Assembly: GCA_022845955.1 (NCBI GenBank)
Contig: AP025576.1
Span: 5,642,001-5,706,000, forward strand
Reading direction: 5' to 3'
Length of the DNA stretch: 64,000 nt
From: Lachnospiraceae bacterium
GTDB lineage: Bacteria > Bacillota > Clostridia > Lachnospirales > Lachnospiraceae
Below, one piece after another: positions 1 through 9,372 of the stretch; position 1 is the stretch's first letter, and every line of letters starts with the position of its first letter. Made by a program: the position numbers and the translations under genes. Below the pieces are notes generated by a model that searched no databases, was not told the DNA's origin, and saw nothing but the letters and a program-made list of their open reading frames with translations.

Positions 1-472
1 TATTCCAAAAACCGTTGGAAAGTATGATTTCCTTCAGCTCCTTATTCTGAAACTTCTCAAAATAAAACTCCGACCGCATACTCCCTTCGCAATTCATTAC
101 AAAGTCAATATCTTTAATATAGACAACAATATCTTCTATGTATGAATTACTCGCCTTTAGCTGTATCATATCCGTCAGCAGATAGCCGGTGAGATAAAAA
201 TCCTTTTGATTGGTTTTATAGGCGAATGCATTGATATGTGAACTGTTTATCATATAACTGAGCATATCTGTCTGTATGCTTTCCATATTGGCATCCCATT
301 TTTCTTTTGCCTGCTCCTGCAGAAGATAAATCGAATTATTAATTTCTGCTTTCAATAGATTGGAAGAATAGGCATAGATGGCAGCAGCCAGAAGAATCAT
401 TGGAAAAATAGAAAAAAGCAGCAATGTAAGAACCAGCCGGACATAAAACTTACCCTTCAGCATCTGTGTCAT
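1..472 (-). CDS. Membrane sensor protein, N-terminal part only (cut by window edge)
   Basis: The reverse strand reads openly from an ATG at 472 to the window edge, giving about 157 residues of an unfinished protein. A GGGGAGGG ribosome binding site lies about 9 bases upstream. The protein begins with a short basic stretch, then one hydrophobic segment (residues about 12-33), then an extracytoplasmic region rich in charged residues. This is the usual start of YesM-type histidine kinases or of AraC regulators with an extracellular Cache-like sensor. It lies downstream of a sugar ABC transporter on the same strand, which is the usual neighbour of such sensors. Whether it ends in a kinase or an AraC domain cannot be seen here. 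Confidence 0.7.
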   Translation of the reverse strand, partial: MTQMLKGKFYVRLVLTLLLFSIFPMILLAAAIYAYSSNLLKAEINNSIYLLQEQAKEKWDANMESIQTDMLSYMINSSHINAFAYKTNQKDFYLTGYLLTDMIQLKASNSYIEDIVVYIKDIDFVMNCEGSMRSEFYFEKFQNKELKEIILSNGFWN

Positions 473-545
473 GAATTTTACCCTCCCCTTGTATTTTAGA
501 TTATATGACAGGGTATGCCAAATGTCCACGGAAGCAATACTGTAA

Positions 546-583
546 TAAGGGAATTTGGGGCATCGCTGCCCGAAACTCCCTTA
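546..583 (-). terminator. Hairpin after the first ABC transporter operon
   Basis: A near-perfect inverted repeat (outer arms TAAGGGA and TCCCTTA, inner arms with one mismatch) lies just past the stop codon of the binding-protein gene and before the next minus-strand gene. The tract after the stem is only weakly T-rich, so it may be a partial terminator or an mRNA-stabilizing stem. Confidence 0.5.
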
Positions 584-598
584 TGCCTTTTCCGGCTG

Positions 599-2200
599 CT
601 ATTTGGCAACTATAACCGCTGTTCTCCGGGTGTTCAATACTTCATCCAGACCAGCCTTTTGCAGCCTCTCCAGATATTCGTTCCAATTTCCGTCATCGGA
701 AGGATCCAGGCTTCCGGTAATAAATCGCAGCGTATATTCCTGGAAAATATCATTTATCTGTGTCTCAGGATCAATCAGGGATTTTTCCTGCTCTTCCGTC
801 AGATTATAGGCTACCGTTTTCAGATACTCCTTTCCGGCAATTGCCCGGGAAAGCTTCAAATCATCTGCATAGCCTATCTGCTCAAGGGATTCCTCCGCCC
901 GAATCAGAAAATAGCCATAGCCTAACTGTTCCAGCGTCTTTCCTTCCGGATTGGATACGGAATATATTTCAGGAAGCAATACAGGTTTCCCATCAGCCAT
1001 TTCATAGGTGATACCCTCTTCTCCCATACTGAACCATCTCTGTCCCTCTTCGCTGACCGCCCAGTCTGCAAATTCAAGCCATCTTTCCAGCTTCTCATCG
1101 GAAAGCGCCTTCGTCATAACAAAACCTCCCGTATTCTGGTAAGAAAGTTCATGTGATACCAGAGCCTCCTTATCAGGATATGCGGTGATGAAGGTATCCA
1201 CCCACTGCCAGTCCGCATCCGGATCTGCATTTATCATGGCGTTATTCGCCCATACAGCGCGGTTCGTATAGCTGTATTCTGCAATGTTCAGTCCATTTGC
1301 ATAGATTTCTTCCCATTGGGTATCCGTAGCTGTCTGAAATTCCGGATCGATCAGGCCTTCGGCATACAGTTTTTCCACATATATCAGCATATCCCTGTAT
1401 TTATCCGTAGCAGGGCCATACGCAAGCTGCTGTGTATCCGGATCAAAAAAGAGATTTGTATTTGTACGGAATGCCAATGCAAAGCCTCCCAGCAGATTAT
1501 TAAATCCCCAACGGTTTGCAATAGGTATGGAATCAGGATATGCCTCCTTATATGCTTTCAGCAAATCATAAAGTTCTTCTGTTGTGGCCGGCACGGATTT
1601 TCCCAATTCTTCCAGCATTCCCATCCGATACAGCCATGCCTGGGATGCCGAGCGGTAATTTTTGTTCGGCGTATAATAAACCTTTCCATCGGAATTGGAA
1701 GCATAGGTCAGCATTTCATTCCATTCATCATCCGTATATAACGCCCGGTAATTGGGCAGCTTCTCATAATAATCACTCGCCGGGATCAGATATCCCTGGG
1801 ATGCCCAGCGTTTGATATCTTTTTCCCCGTTGTAATTCCATATCAGTTCCGGGAATTCACCTGTTGAAAACAAAAGATTCAATTGTTCACTGGGTGTACT
1901 TGATCCAATGTCTGTCCACTCCACATTAATATTAAATTTGTCCTTCAGCAGCCGATTGACAGGGCCGTGATCCGGCGCCACATCCTTACTGACACACCAT
2001 ACGATACTGAGCGTAATTTCCTCCTTGTCTCCAGCAGTGCTGCTGTCTGCCGCTTCCTGCTTCTGTGTTTCCTGTGTTGTCTCCGGTGCTGCTTCCGTAT
2101 TCGCAGCATCTTTGTTCCCCTCCGGACTGCCGCAGCCTGCTAACATACTGATCATAAGTATTCCGGCAAGCGCTATGGATACTACTTTTCTTTTTATCAT
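599..2200 (-). CDS. Sugar ABC transporter substrate-binding lipoprotein
   Basis: This 533-residue protein starts with a lipoprotein signal peptide: basic MIKRK, a hydrophobic core, then the lipobox LAGC with Cys23 as the lipid anchor, followed by a Ser/Thr/Glu-rich linker. The rest has the length and composition of family 1 extracellular solute-binding proteins of the LplA/YtcQ type, which bind oligosaccharides outside the membrane and hand them to the paired permeases. A GGGAG ribosome binding site precedes the ATG. It is the last gene of a minus-strand operon after the LplB- and YtcP-type permeases. No ATPase gene is present, as is normal for this family, whose members share an MsmK-like ATPase. 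The sugar cannot be told from sequence. Confidence 0.93.
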   Translation of the reverse strand: MIKRKVVSIALAGILMISMLAGCGSPEGNKDAANTEAAPETTQETQKQEAADSSTAGDKEEITLSIVWCVSKDVAPDHGPVNRLLKDKFNINVEWTDIGSSTPSEQLNLLFSTGEFPELIWNYNGEKDIKRWASQGYLIPASDYYEKLPNYRALYTDDEWNEMLTYASNSDGKVYYTPNKNYRSASQAWLYRMGMLEELGKSVPATTEELYDLLKAYKEAYPDSIPIANRWGFNNLLGGFALAFRTNTNLFFDPDTQQLAYGPATDKYRDMLIYVEKLYAEGLIDPEFQTATDTQWEEIYANGLNIAEYSYTNRAVWANNAMINADPDADWQWVDTFITAYPDKEALVSHELSYQNTGGFVMTKALSDEKLERWLEFADWAVSEEGQRWFSMGEEGITYEMADGKPVLLPEIYSVSNPEGKTLEQLGYGYFLIRAEESLEQIGYADDLKLSRAIAGKEYLKTVAYNLTEEQEKSLIDPETQINDIFQEYTLRFITGSLDPSDDGNWNEYLERLQKAGLDEVLNTRRTAVIVAK

Positions 2201-2313
2201 TTCTCCCTTTTCCTTTCCTCATTATATATTTTAAATTATATATTTTAAATCCTCCTCTGCCTCAGTAAACTGGCCACCTTTTCCTGCTGCAGCTGAAGGA
2301 TCAAAAACCGTTA

Positions 2314-3207
2314 TCAGCCTTTTAAAGAACCGATCATAACTCCCTTTACAAAATACTTCTGAATAAAAGGGTAAATAATCATCATAGGTACGATTGAAAT
2401 AAACAAAGTAGCATACTTAATGGAATTGACGGATACCTGCCCGGTCATAGCCTCCGCAGCTGCTGCCTGTCCCGCTGCTGCAAGCTCATTCGCCATCTGC
2501 CCTTCTATTACAATACTTCGAAGAACAAGCTGAAGCGGATATTTTTCAGCGGTTTTCAAATATATCATTGCGGAATAATAAGAATTCCAATGTCCAACCA
2601 GATAAAACAGTGAAATCGTAGCAAGGCCGGCCTTTGACAGCGGCAGCACTATCCGGAAAAAGATTCCGAGATCACTCGCCCCATCCAGATATGCGGCTTC
2701 CTCCAGTTCCAGCGGCATGGCCGCATAAAAGCTGCGCAGTACGATCAGATTATAAGTAGATATTGCTGACGGCATGACCAAAGCCCAGACAGAATCATAC
2801 ATACCAAGGGAATTAATCAGCAGAAAGGTAGGTATGATACCGCCGCTGAAATACATTGTCAGCAAAACCAGCTTCGTAAAAAAAGAACGCAGAGGCAGCC
2901 TGGCTTTCGAAAGTGCATAAGCCATTGTTGATGTCAACAGCATGTTGATAACTGTTCCAAGTGCAGTATATATGAGACTATTCTTAAAGGATTTTACCAG
3001 GGTCCCTGTAGCAAGTATCTTACGATATGCCTGTAGGGTAAACTCTCTGGGCCAAATGGAAACAAGATTTTTTGATACGGCACTGCTGCTGCTCAATGAT
3101 AACGCCATCAGATGCAGTACCGGATAAAGTGTTATAACGATTACCACAGCGACAATAATATAACAGATGACATCCATCGTTTGTATCGTTTTGATTTTTT
3201 TCTTCAT
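2314..3207 (-). CDS. Carbohydrate ABC transporter permease, YtcP type
   Basis: This 297-residue, six-helix inner-membrane permease belongs to the MalG/YtcP branch of the CUT1 family. It carries the cytoplasmic EAA loop (EEAAYLDGASDLGIFFRIVL) that docks on the shared ATPase and the typical C-terminal end KGVMIGSLKG. A GAGGAG ribosome binding site precedes the ATG. It follows the LplB-type permease gene with an 17-base gap and is followed by the binding-protein gene, so the three form one transcription unit. Confidence 0.93.
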   Translation of the reverse strand: MKKKIKTIQTMDVICYIIVAVVIVITLYPVLHLMALSLSSSSAVSKNLVSIWPREFTLQAYRKILATGTLVKSFKNSLIYTALGTVINMLLTSTMAYALSKARLPLRSFFTKLVLLTMYFSGGIIPTFLLINSLGMYDSVWALVMPSAISTYNLIVLRSFYAAMPLELEEAAYLDGASDLGIFFRIVLPLSKAGLATISLFYLVGHWNSYYSAMIYLKTAEKYPLQLVLRSIVIEGQMANELAAAGQAAAAEAMTGQVSVNSIKYATLFISIVPMMIIYPFIQKYFVKGVMIGSLKG

Positions 3208-3224
3208 CTTTTTCTCCTCACCCG

Positions 3225-4190
3225 TTAAAACAGACTTTCTTTTGCTACTTTACCCGATATCCAGTTTGCGCTTAACAGCAGGAACAGGTTAATGACCGAG
3301 TTAAACAACCCAACAGCCGTGGTATAGGAAAACTCCGCATACTGCAGACCTCTCCTGTAGATAAAGGAACTGATTACATCCGCCGTCTCATAGGTACTTG
3401 GCTGATACATCAGGATAACCTTCTCACCGCCTATGGAAAACATGCTCCCTATATTCAGAATAAGCAGCAGTAAAATAGTAGATTTCAATGCCGGCAGGGA
3501 TATGTAAATCATTTTCTGGAATCTGCTGGCACCATCTACAGTAGCAGCCTCATACATTCCCTGATCCACGCTGGAAAGGGCCGCCAGATATACAATGGCT
3601 CCCCAGCCCAATCCCTGCCAGATTCCGGAGAGTACATATAACGTACGGAACCATGCAGGATCCTGCATAAAATATATCGGCTCAATATGAAACAGATTCG
3701 TAATAATCTGATTGATGAAGCCTGAACGCGGTGACAGAAATAATGTCATCATGGAAACAATAGCCACTGTCGATATAAAATGCGGCAGGTAAGATACCGT
3801 CTGCGCAAATCTCTTAAAGAACCTCCCCCGGATTTCATTTAACACCAAAGCAAAAATAATCGGCAAAGGAAATCCAAATATGAGATTATATAAACTCAGT
3901 AAGATGGTATTCCTTAATAAGTTTACAAAATTATAGCTCTTAAAAAAAGATAGGAAATGCTCCAGCCCAACCCAATTGCTGGTAAATACATTTTCAACAA
4001 AACTTTTTCCATATTCCGGCGTATAGTCCTTAAAAGCAATGAGCGCACCATACATAGGAACATAACAAAATACCAGATACCAAATCAAACCCGGCAAAAG
4101 CAATAATAGCAGATACCTGTTTCTTACTATACAGGACCATATGTGTTTTCTCTTCTGAGACAGTGATACTTCTTTTTGCTTGACCCTCAT
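3225..4190 (-). CDS. Carbohydrate ABC transporter permease, LplB type
   Basis: First gene of the minus-strand transporter operon; 321 residues. It shows the LplB hallmarks: an early helix followed by YVPMYGALIAFKDY, and the EAA loop MYEAATVDGASRFQKMIYIS near residue 220. It forms the heteromeric membrane channel with the YtcP-type partner. A GGAG ribosome binding site lies 8 bases before the ATG. It is one of four LplB-type genes in the window, one of which (37.1-46.6 kb) is disrupted by a mobile element. Confidence 0.93.
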   Translation of the reverse strand: MRVKQKEVSLSQKRKHIWSCIVRNRYLLLLLLPGLIWYLVFCYVPMYGALIAFKDYTPEYGKSFVENVFTSNWVGLEHFLSFFKSYNFVNLLRNTILLSLYNLIFGFPLPIIFALVLNEIRGRFFKRFAQTVSYLPHFISTVAIVSMMTLFLSPRSGFINQIITNLFHIEPIYFMQDPAWFRTLYVLSGIWQGLGWGAIVYLAALSSVDQGMYEAATVDGASRFQKMIYISLPALKSTILLLLILNIGSMFSIGGEKVILMYQPSTYETADVISSFIYRRGLQYAEFSYTTAVGLFNSVINLFLLLSANWISGKVAKESLF

Positions 4191-4342
4191 TTTCTTCGCT
4201 CCTTCTTGGTTGTTGGTGTCATTCTAGCAAAGAAAATCGAGAAAAGATATGGCTCAATTATGCTTTATTAACCGTTTTTTCCTATTTCACGGCCTGTTGC
4301 AAAAAATAGCAATTCAGAAAAAAAGGATAATTAAATATAGAA

Positions 4343-4387
4343 GAGGGAAATTTATATTGGATTAAATACCCCATATAAATTTCCCTC
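4343..4387. terminator. Palindromic terminator between MATE gene and ABC operon; rest of the 4191-4614 gap
   Basis: A 15-bp perfect inverted repeat (GAGGGAAATTTATAT and its complement) with a 15-base A/T-rich loop. It lies downstream of the minus-strand MATE-kinase gene and upstream of the ABC operon, so it most likely ends transcription from the former. The rest of the gap (4191-4614) must hold the operon promoter, but no strong consensus was found. It also holds 13 bases at 4564-4576 that match the end of the 44-bp upstream repeat found at 9373 and 18459. Confidence 0.6.
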
Positions 4388-4614
4388 TTATAATTATAGC
4401 TTAACCGGTGAAGGACTTATAATCACTTCCGCTAAACTGCTTACTATCATTCTGCTTTCGTATTTTTTGATTCTGGTACCGTTCCAAAACAGGCGGCTTT
4501 TCTTCCGTAAGCAAGCCATAGGTATCTGTCCTTCTTTGTATTACCCTTGTATAGCGCATAGAATTATGTCCGCTCCCTCTAACACAAGGATACCGTCCGC
4601 ACGTTTAGCCGATT

Positions 4615-6621
4615 TTAATTCCGCAGCCTGATATAATCACAAATTATACTGGTTGCTGCGTCCACACCGCATGAACTGTCAATACAGAGATGATAACCAT
4701 GCGGATTCCCCCATTCCCCGCCGGAAATGCTGTTATAGTATGCAGAACGCGCCGCATCGGAACGTGCAATACTTTTCCTGCCTGCTTCTTCCGTATCGCC
4801 GTACATTTCCATCACCTTTTTCACGCGGTATTCTTTAGGTGCATAGATGAATACGCGAACCACATCCGGATACTCTCCTAAAACATAGTCAGCGGCACGG
4901 CCCACAATGACACATGAACCACTATCGGCAATCCTGCGGATAATCTGTTCCTGCGCAACGATTGCTTGCTGTATGACATTCGTACTCAGATATAAAGAAC
5001 GAAGCAGGTCAGGGGAGTTTTCGTTTATATCTGACACAAAACGCCGGTCTAAACCGATTTCTTGTGCTGCCAGCGCGGTCATCTCTTTATAATAACAGGC
5101 GACCCCCATTTGTTCTGCCACAAGTTGGGCAATCCGTTTACCACAGGAACCATGCTCACGGGCGATGGTAACAATGACCCCTTTATGCGATGGACGGATT
5201 CCCGCATTTTCCGGAACAGGTTCGCAGCTTTCTTTGCACTCCATTGTTTTGAAATAGCGTACTGTCAAGCACATGGCAACAATCATTCCAACCACGTCCG
5301 CAGCAGGTGCGGCATACAGAATTCCGTTGATACCGCTGCCCGCCCGGTTTCCTTCAAAAACAGCGGGGAGCAGTATCACAAGCGGCACAAAACAGATAAT
5401 ATCACGGGTAAGGGATGCAATGACCGCCATGACAGGTTTCCCCACTGCCTGAAAGAAAATGGAGGACATTTTAATCACACAGGTAAAGATGATGAGCGAC
5501 AAAAATATTCGGAACGTTCGCATTGCGTATTCCAGGTAAAGCGCATCATTTCCGGAGCCAAAAATATGGATGACAACCTGCGGGCATATCTCAAAAACTA
5601 AAGTTGATACAATGCCGACTGCAAGAGTAGCAATTAAGATCGTCCGGTACGTTTCCTTAACACGATTATATTTTTTTGCGCCATAGTTATAGCCTAAAAT
5701 CGGCTGCCCGCCAAGAACAATGCCGACAACGATGTTGATAACAATGGTAAACACCTTTGTCTCAATGCTGATGACCGAAATCGGAATATCCTGCCCATAA
5801 ATGGACAATGCGCCGTATTTGGCAAGCATAATGTTACAGGTCAAAGAAATAACGACAACAGACATCTGTGTAATGAAAGAAGATGCACCTAATTTCAAGG
5901 CGCTGCTGAAAATTTTGAAATGCGGAACAAAGCTCTTCTTTGACAGATGAAAGCTCTTTGATCTGAAAAAATACAGCACACTAACGAGAAAAGATACCGT
6001 CTGCCCAATCACCGTTGCCCATGCCGCGCCGGCAATGCCCCAATGCAGAACAAAAATAAATATCGGGTCAAGAATGATATTCAGAATTGCACCCAATGAC
6101 ATGGAAACCATGGAAACCGCCGGACTTCCATCTGCACGAATGACAGCGTTCATCATATTCATCAGCATAAAGGCCGGGAAGAAACAAAGAACAATCGTGA
6201 AGTATTCCATTGCCATTCCAATTGTCTGGTCAGAAGCGCCGAACAGCCGGAGCAATGGTTCTTTCCACACTGCGCAGAGTGCAAGCATGATAACGCTGAG
6301 TATTAACGTAATCGTAATACCGGTTCCAATACAGCGATGTGCGTTTTGCGTGTCCTTTTTCCCTTGGCAAATGCTGAGATAAGCGGCACTGCCGTCACCG
6401 ATACACCACGCAAAGGCTTGCGCGATAATGAGAATTGGAAAGACAATACCTGTGGCAGCGTTGCCGAGATACCCTAATTCACTGTTGCCGACAAAAATTT
6501 GGTCAACAATGTTGTAAAGTGCGCTGATAAGAAGCGAAAGGATGCAGGGGATTGAAAATTTCAATAATAATTTTGAAATTTTTTCCTCTCCCAGCATACG
6601 GTTTTGATTTGTTTGTTCCAT
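4615..6621 (-). CDS. MATE-family efflux transporter fused to a cytidylate-kinase-like domain
   Basis: The protein has 668 residues. Its first about 440 residues are a twelve-helix MATE transporter, seen in the opening LLLKFSIPCILSLLISALYN, the LGYLGNAATGIVFPI stretch and the later GVLGGQP-like loop (IVLGGQPILGYNYGAKKYN). MATE proteins export cationic drugs or metabolites using Na+ or H+ gradients. After a linker, about residues 475-668 resemble the cytidylate-kinase-like (AAA_26) family, with a P-loop-like REHGSCGKRIAQL and the VGRAADYVL motif. The start at 6621 has a strong AGGAGG 7 bases upstream; an in-frame extension to a GTG at 6735 runs through a terminator hairpin and is unlikely. The kinase-like half may sense or modify a nucleotide; its role is unknown. 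The leader suggests attenuation control. Confidence 0.9.
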   Translation of the reverse strand: MEQTNQNRMLGEEKISKLLLKFSIPCILSLLISALYNIVDQIFVGNSELGYLGNAATGIVFPILIIAQAFAWCIGDGSAAYLSICQGKKDTQNAHRCIGTGITITLILSVIMLALCAVWKEPLLRLFGASDQTIGMAMEYFTIVLCFFPAFMLMNMMNAVIRADGSPAVSMVSMSLGAILNIILDPIFIFVLHWGIAGAAWATVIGQTVSFLVSVLYFFRSKSFHLSKKSFVPHFKIFSSALKLGASSFITQMSVVVISLTCNIMLAKYGALSIYGQDIPISVISIETKVFTIVINIVVGIVLGGQPILGYNYGAKKYNRVKETYRTILIATLAVGIVSTLVFEICPQVVIHIFGSGNDALYLEYAMRTFRIFLSLIIFTCVIKMSSIFFQAVGKPVMAVIASLTRDIICFVPLVILLPAVFEGNRAGSGINGILYAAPAADVVGMIVAMCLTVRYFKTMECKESCEPVPENAGIRPSHKGVIVTIAREHGSCGKRIAQLVAEQMGVACYYKEMTALAAQEIGLDRRFVSDINENSPDLLRSLYLSTNVIQQAIVAQEQIIRRIADSGSCVIVGRAADYVLGEYPDVVRVFIYAPKEYRVKKVMEMYGDTEEAGRKSIARSDAARSAYYNSISGGEWGNPHGYHLCIDSSCGVDAATSIICDYIRLRN

Positions 6622-6702
6622 AATTTTCCTCCTGATTACGAATTTACTTTTGGAGTCTTTATCAGAGAAAAGCTGCCTAAAAACTGCGAAGAGCAAAAAA
6701 AA

Positions 6703-6736
6703 TAGTGCGTAGAATTCGTTTGGAATTCTACGCACT
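6703..6736 (-). terminator. Intrinsic terminator in the leader of the MATE-kinase gene
   Basis: A perfect 14-bp stem (AGTGCGTAGAATTC and its complement) with a 5-base loop, followed on the minus strand by a run of eight T within a few bases. It starts only about a dozen bases after the predicted transcription start and ends about 80 bases before the MATE start codon. A strong terminator between promoter and gene is the usual architecture of transcription attenuation. No antiterminator stem or leader peptide is obvious. Confidence 0.75.
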
Positions 6737-6754
6737 TAGCTGCCCGACCCGATT

Positions 6755-6784
6755 ATGGTATCATATTTTTTTCAGAAAAGTCAA
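6755..6784 (-). promoter_or_regulatory. Sigma-A type promoter of the MATE-kinase gene
   Basis: On the minus strand TTGACT (6784-6779) and TACCAT (6760-6755) are separated by 18 bases. Transcription would start near 6748, directly before the terminator hairpin. The upstream stretch to 7025 has one open frame (6805-6999, minus) without a convincing ribosome binding site or any family resemblance that I can see. Confidence 0.6.
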
Positions 6785-7025
6785 GCGTGGTTTTTCCGGA
6801 TTTGTTAACTTTTTCCGGCACAACGTAACCGTTCAGACGGCCCTTTGTGTCCTGCGGCATCCCCTCCTCTGCTTTTCCCTGAGCTGAATGCACCGTAAAA
6901 CACCTCATTCAGGTATGGTAACACCAAACGACGGCAGCTGCACATATACGGAATGATGTCATCAACGTTACCCCCAGCAATCTCCATGTCTGCGTTCACG
7001 CCTGAGTCCTAATTCATCTGTTCTG

Positions 7026-7583
7026 TCATTTGTTTTTAACAGCTATGTAAGCGTAATTCGTATGCGTCAGATTGCCATACTCGGCATGGCACTGGTACTC
7101 CACCTGAACCGGAATATCAGGAGCTTGTTTATAACCGTTTTTCTCCGCCACGCCTTCCAATACCCCGAAATACTCCCAAGCACCGTTGCTGCTCCTGCCA
7201 AGCAGGGTGTTATCCGTTTCCGCGGTGATGCTGACCCGGAGCCATAATCCGCCCGGTTGTATGAACAGATCATACCGTTCATCCTGCTTGTCCGAATACG
7301 TTTCCTGGGCGAACATCAAACCGCAGGGTTTGTTGTCATTCCCATAGTTAATTGAAAGAGCGGCGCTCCAATCGGGATGAACCAGATCCTGTTTCGGAAT
7401 ACCAATAAGTTTTTCCCGATACCGTTTCAGCGTAGCGCCGATATCCGACTCATCGGTGTTGTTTTCGGCGTAATCCACGCAGCCCACCCATAGCACATCA
7501 GGGCGCTCTACCACTTCAAATACCACACCCTTACAGGTGATCGTTTGTACAAGCGTTTCCAGCGGATGATTCGTTTTTTGCAT
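7026..7583 (-). CDS. GyrI-like / AraC effector-binding domain protein
   Basis: This 185-residue soluble protein has the character of stand-alone effector-binding (GyrI-like, SOUL-fold) proteins: an N-terminal beta-rich region with a VLWVGCVDY-type strand, a central YGLMFAQE-like segment, and the ending VEYQCHAEYG. Such proteins bind small amphipathic molecules or act as partners of regulators. The start at 7583 is chosen because GGAGGTAC lies 7 bases upstream; the longer frame has no such site. It is the last of three closely spaced minus-strand genes. Family assignment is an inference from overall pattern. Confidence 0.6.
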   Translation of the reverse strand: MQKTNHPLETLVQTITCKGVVFEVVERPDVLWVGCVDYAENNTDESDIGATLKRYREKLIGIPKQDLVHPDWSAALSINYGNDNKPCGLMFAQETYSDKQDERYDLFIQPGGLWLRVSITAETDNTLLGRSSNGAWEYFGVLEGVAEKNGYKQAPDIPVQVEYQCHAEYGNLTHTNYAYIAVKNK

Positions 7584-7626
7584 TTTGTACCTCCTTCCAA
7601 TCATTATAAATACCATTCTTCCGGCA

Positions 7627-8085
7627 TCAGTAAACAGCTTCCCTCTTTATCAAAGCAAGTAAACTATCCTGGTCATCATAATCCAGCTCTGGGAAATAGA
7701 AGCTGCATCCAAGGCATTTTCGATATTCAATCCCATCTATAGTAAACGGATTAGGACCTTTACAATGGTTGTTGCACTTATGGCAATCGTAGGCCGTTTT
7801 TATCAAATGAATCAAATGATCGGAGCAATGATCAAGCGCATCCTTATACTTTTCAATATTGGAGAGCATCGCTTTAATTTGCCAGATCGCATCGGTACAT
7901 TCAACCGTAAAGAGTACTCTGGATGGCTTCCTCTTCGAGAAAACGCATTTCCACGTTTTATGAGCAACGGCAAAACGCACCTTGCTTTTGCAATTCAACT
8001 GTTCCCCTAATTTTATAAATTTTTCCGCGTCTGCAAATTTATCCGCAGGTAAAATACGTATCATTTCTATTGGTGTTTTTTCCAA
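7627..8085 (-). CDS. Unknown 152-aa protein with Cys-rich tail
   Basis: The protein starts at a TTG 7 bases after AGGAGG. I do not recognise a named family. Its last about 50 residues hold a putative metal-binding pattern: CHKCNNHC, then an IDGIEYRKCLGCSFYF block. The same block, with IDG or LDG, a tyrosine and one or two cysteines, occurs at the C-termini of the proteins encoded at 8118-9266 and 16404-16907. The first 100 residues are mixed alpha/beta with a VRFAVAHKTWKCVF strand. No signal peptide or membrane segment. It is co-transcribed with its two neighbours. Confidence 0.7.
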   Translation of the reverse strand: MEKTPIEMIRILPADKFADAEKFIKLGEQLNCKSKVRFAVAHKTWKCVFSKRKPSRVLFTVECTDAIWQIKAMLSNIEKYKDALDHCSDHLIHLIKTAYDCHKCNNHCKGPNPFTIDGIEYRKCLGCSFYFPELDYDDQDSLLALIKREAVY

Positions 8086-8117
8086 CGTTTCCTCCTTTTA
8101 TTAGTGCTTCCTGATTC

Positions 8118-9266
8118 TCATTTTCCAATTTCCACCAAATTGATGTAATCGCTTAAATACCTGATTTCGGGGCGCATGGTAAACAATCCGCCGGAGCAGG
8201 CACAATGCCAATACTCTCTACCATCAAGGATATAAGCCTGACCGCGGGTACATTGCGCGCGGTTATCGCAACCCGTATCTCCGGGTATAAAGATGCTCTT
8301 TATTTCATCCGGGCTATTTTCTATATATCCGGCGCAGTTTTGAATACATTTGATCCGAAGGCCAAGCTGTAATTTTGTCCGCTGTGAAGAGAGTTTATAT
8401 CCTGCTTTGCTCCTGTTTCCCTTATCTTTTTCCCGGAAATAGTAAAACACAGCATAGTTGTCCTCCCCGGGCATTTCACCGCGATTGTCGATCTCAGACA
8501 GCAGCCCTTTCTCCTGCATTGCCGAATCAAACCGGTACACACACTCTTTTTCCTGCTGTGTGTGCATTTTATCCGCAAGGTAATCTGCGGCTGTATAATG
8601 GAAGGTGTTCCTGTCGTCCTGCAGCAGCCGGTAATTACATACCATGAATTCCTGCCGCCTGTTGTGTTCGTGGGCCTTATCCGCCATCCACTTCAATACC
8701 GTGAGCACATCAGGGTTGTCAGGGAAGCTTAGATGGATGGACTCGCCGCAGGGTACCGGCCTGTAGTTTTTTAAGCCCTCCAAGTATAGGCCATAGCGGT
8801 CGAATTGGGAATAAAGCTTGTCCACGTTTTTAATCGTGTAGGATTTTGGTGCATAGGCTTTGTATTCGCTCAAATGGTCGTTTTTGTTCGCCGCCAGAAG
8901 CTTTTCCGGCACCACCTCCAACTCGTTGTTCCGAATAGTACCGCTGATCAGCACGTTGATCAGCGCATCAAGGAACATATATGCCGCTCTTTTGGAGGAC
9001 TGTGCCTTCGGTGGCGGAAAGCCGTATTTAGTCAGATTATCCGTTCGAATCTCCACCAAAGGCATAGAAAAGCATTCCGGATGCTCAGCAATATCCTGAA
9101 AGACATCAAAAAGCATTTTATGGATGATCCGTAAGGCTGCCGTAATCTGCTCCTTTGGCAGCTGCCTTACATAATCCGGGTGGATCGGGAAATCCTCCGG
9201 TAAATCGATGAGTTCGGCCTGCCTGCGCAAGGCCCATTCACTCACATAATATTTTATATTCTTCAT
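8118..9266 (-). CDS. Unknown 382-aa protein with Cys-rich tail
   Basis: The first gene of the minus-strand group; GGAG lies 8 bases before the ATG. There is no recognisable catalytic motif and no membrane segment. The C-terminus has CDNRAQCTRG, then ILDGREYWHCACSGGLFTM, matching the tail block of the neighbour encoded at 7627-8085 and of the protein at 16404-16907. This suggests a common zinc-ribbon-like module on different N-terminal bodies. The 44-bp repeat at 9373 lies 107 bases upstream of the start. Function unknown. Confidence 0.7.
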   Translation of the reverse strand: MKNIKYYVSEWALRRQAELIDLPEDFPIHPDYVRQLPKEQITAALRIIHKMLFDVFQDIAEHPECFSMPLVEIRTDNLTKYGFPPPKAQSSKRAAYMFLDALINVLISGTIRNNELEVVPEKLLAANKNDHLSEYKAYAPKSYTIKNVDKLYSQFDRYGLYLEGLKNYRPVPCGESIHLSFPDNPDVLTVLKWMADKAHEHNRRQEFMVCNYRLLQDDRNTFHYTAADYLADKMHTQQEKECVYRFDSAMQEKGLLSEIDNRGEMPGEDNYAVFYYFREKDKGNRSKAGYKLSSQRTKLQLGLRIKCIQNCAGYIENSPDEIKSIFIPGDTGCDNRAQCTRGQAYILDGREYWHCACSGGLFTMRPEIRYLSDYINLVEIGK

Positions 9267-9372
9267 CCCTTATTCTCCTTGCAAGCCAGCCTGTTCCAAT
9301 CTGTTTTCCAATCAGATACTGTTGATGAGCCGCTGGATTTCTCTTTTATACAATTTATTTTACTATATCGGT

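Noticed and set aside
6622-6735. N-terminal extension of the MATE-kinase gene to a GTG at 6735
   Set aside because: The extension lies within the terminator hairpin and T run, while the ATG at 6621 has a strong AGGAGG.
6805-6999. 64-codon minus-strand frame upstream of the MATE promoter
   Set aside because: No convincing ribosome binding site or family resemblance; it runs across the promoter region.
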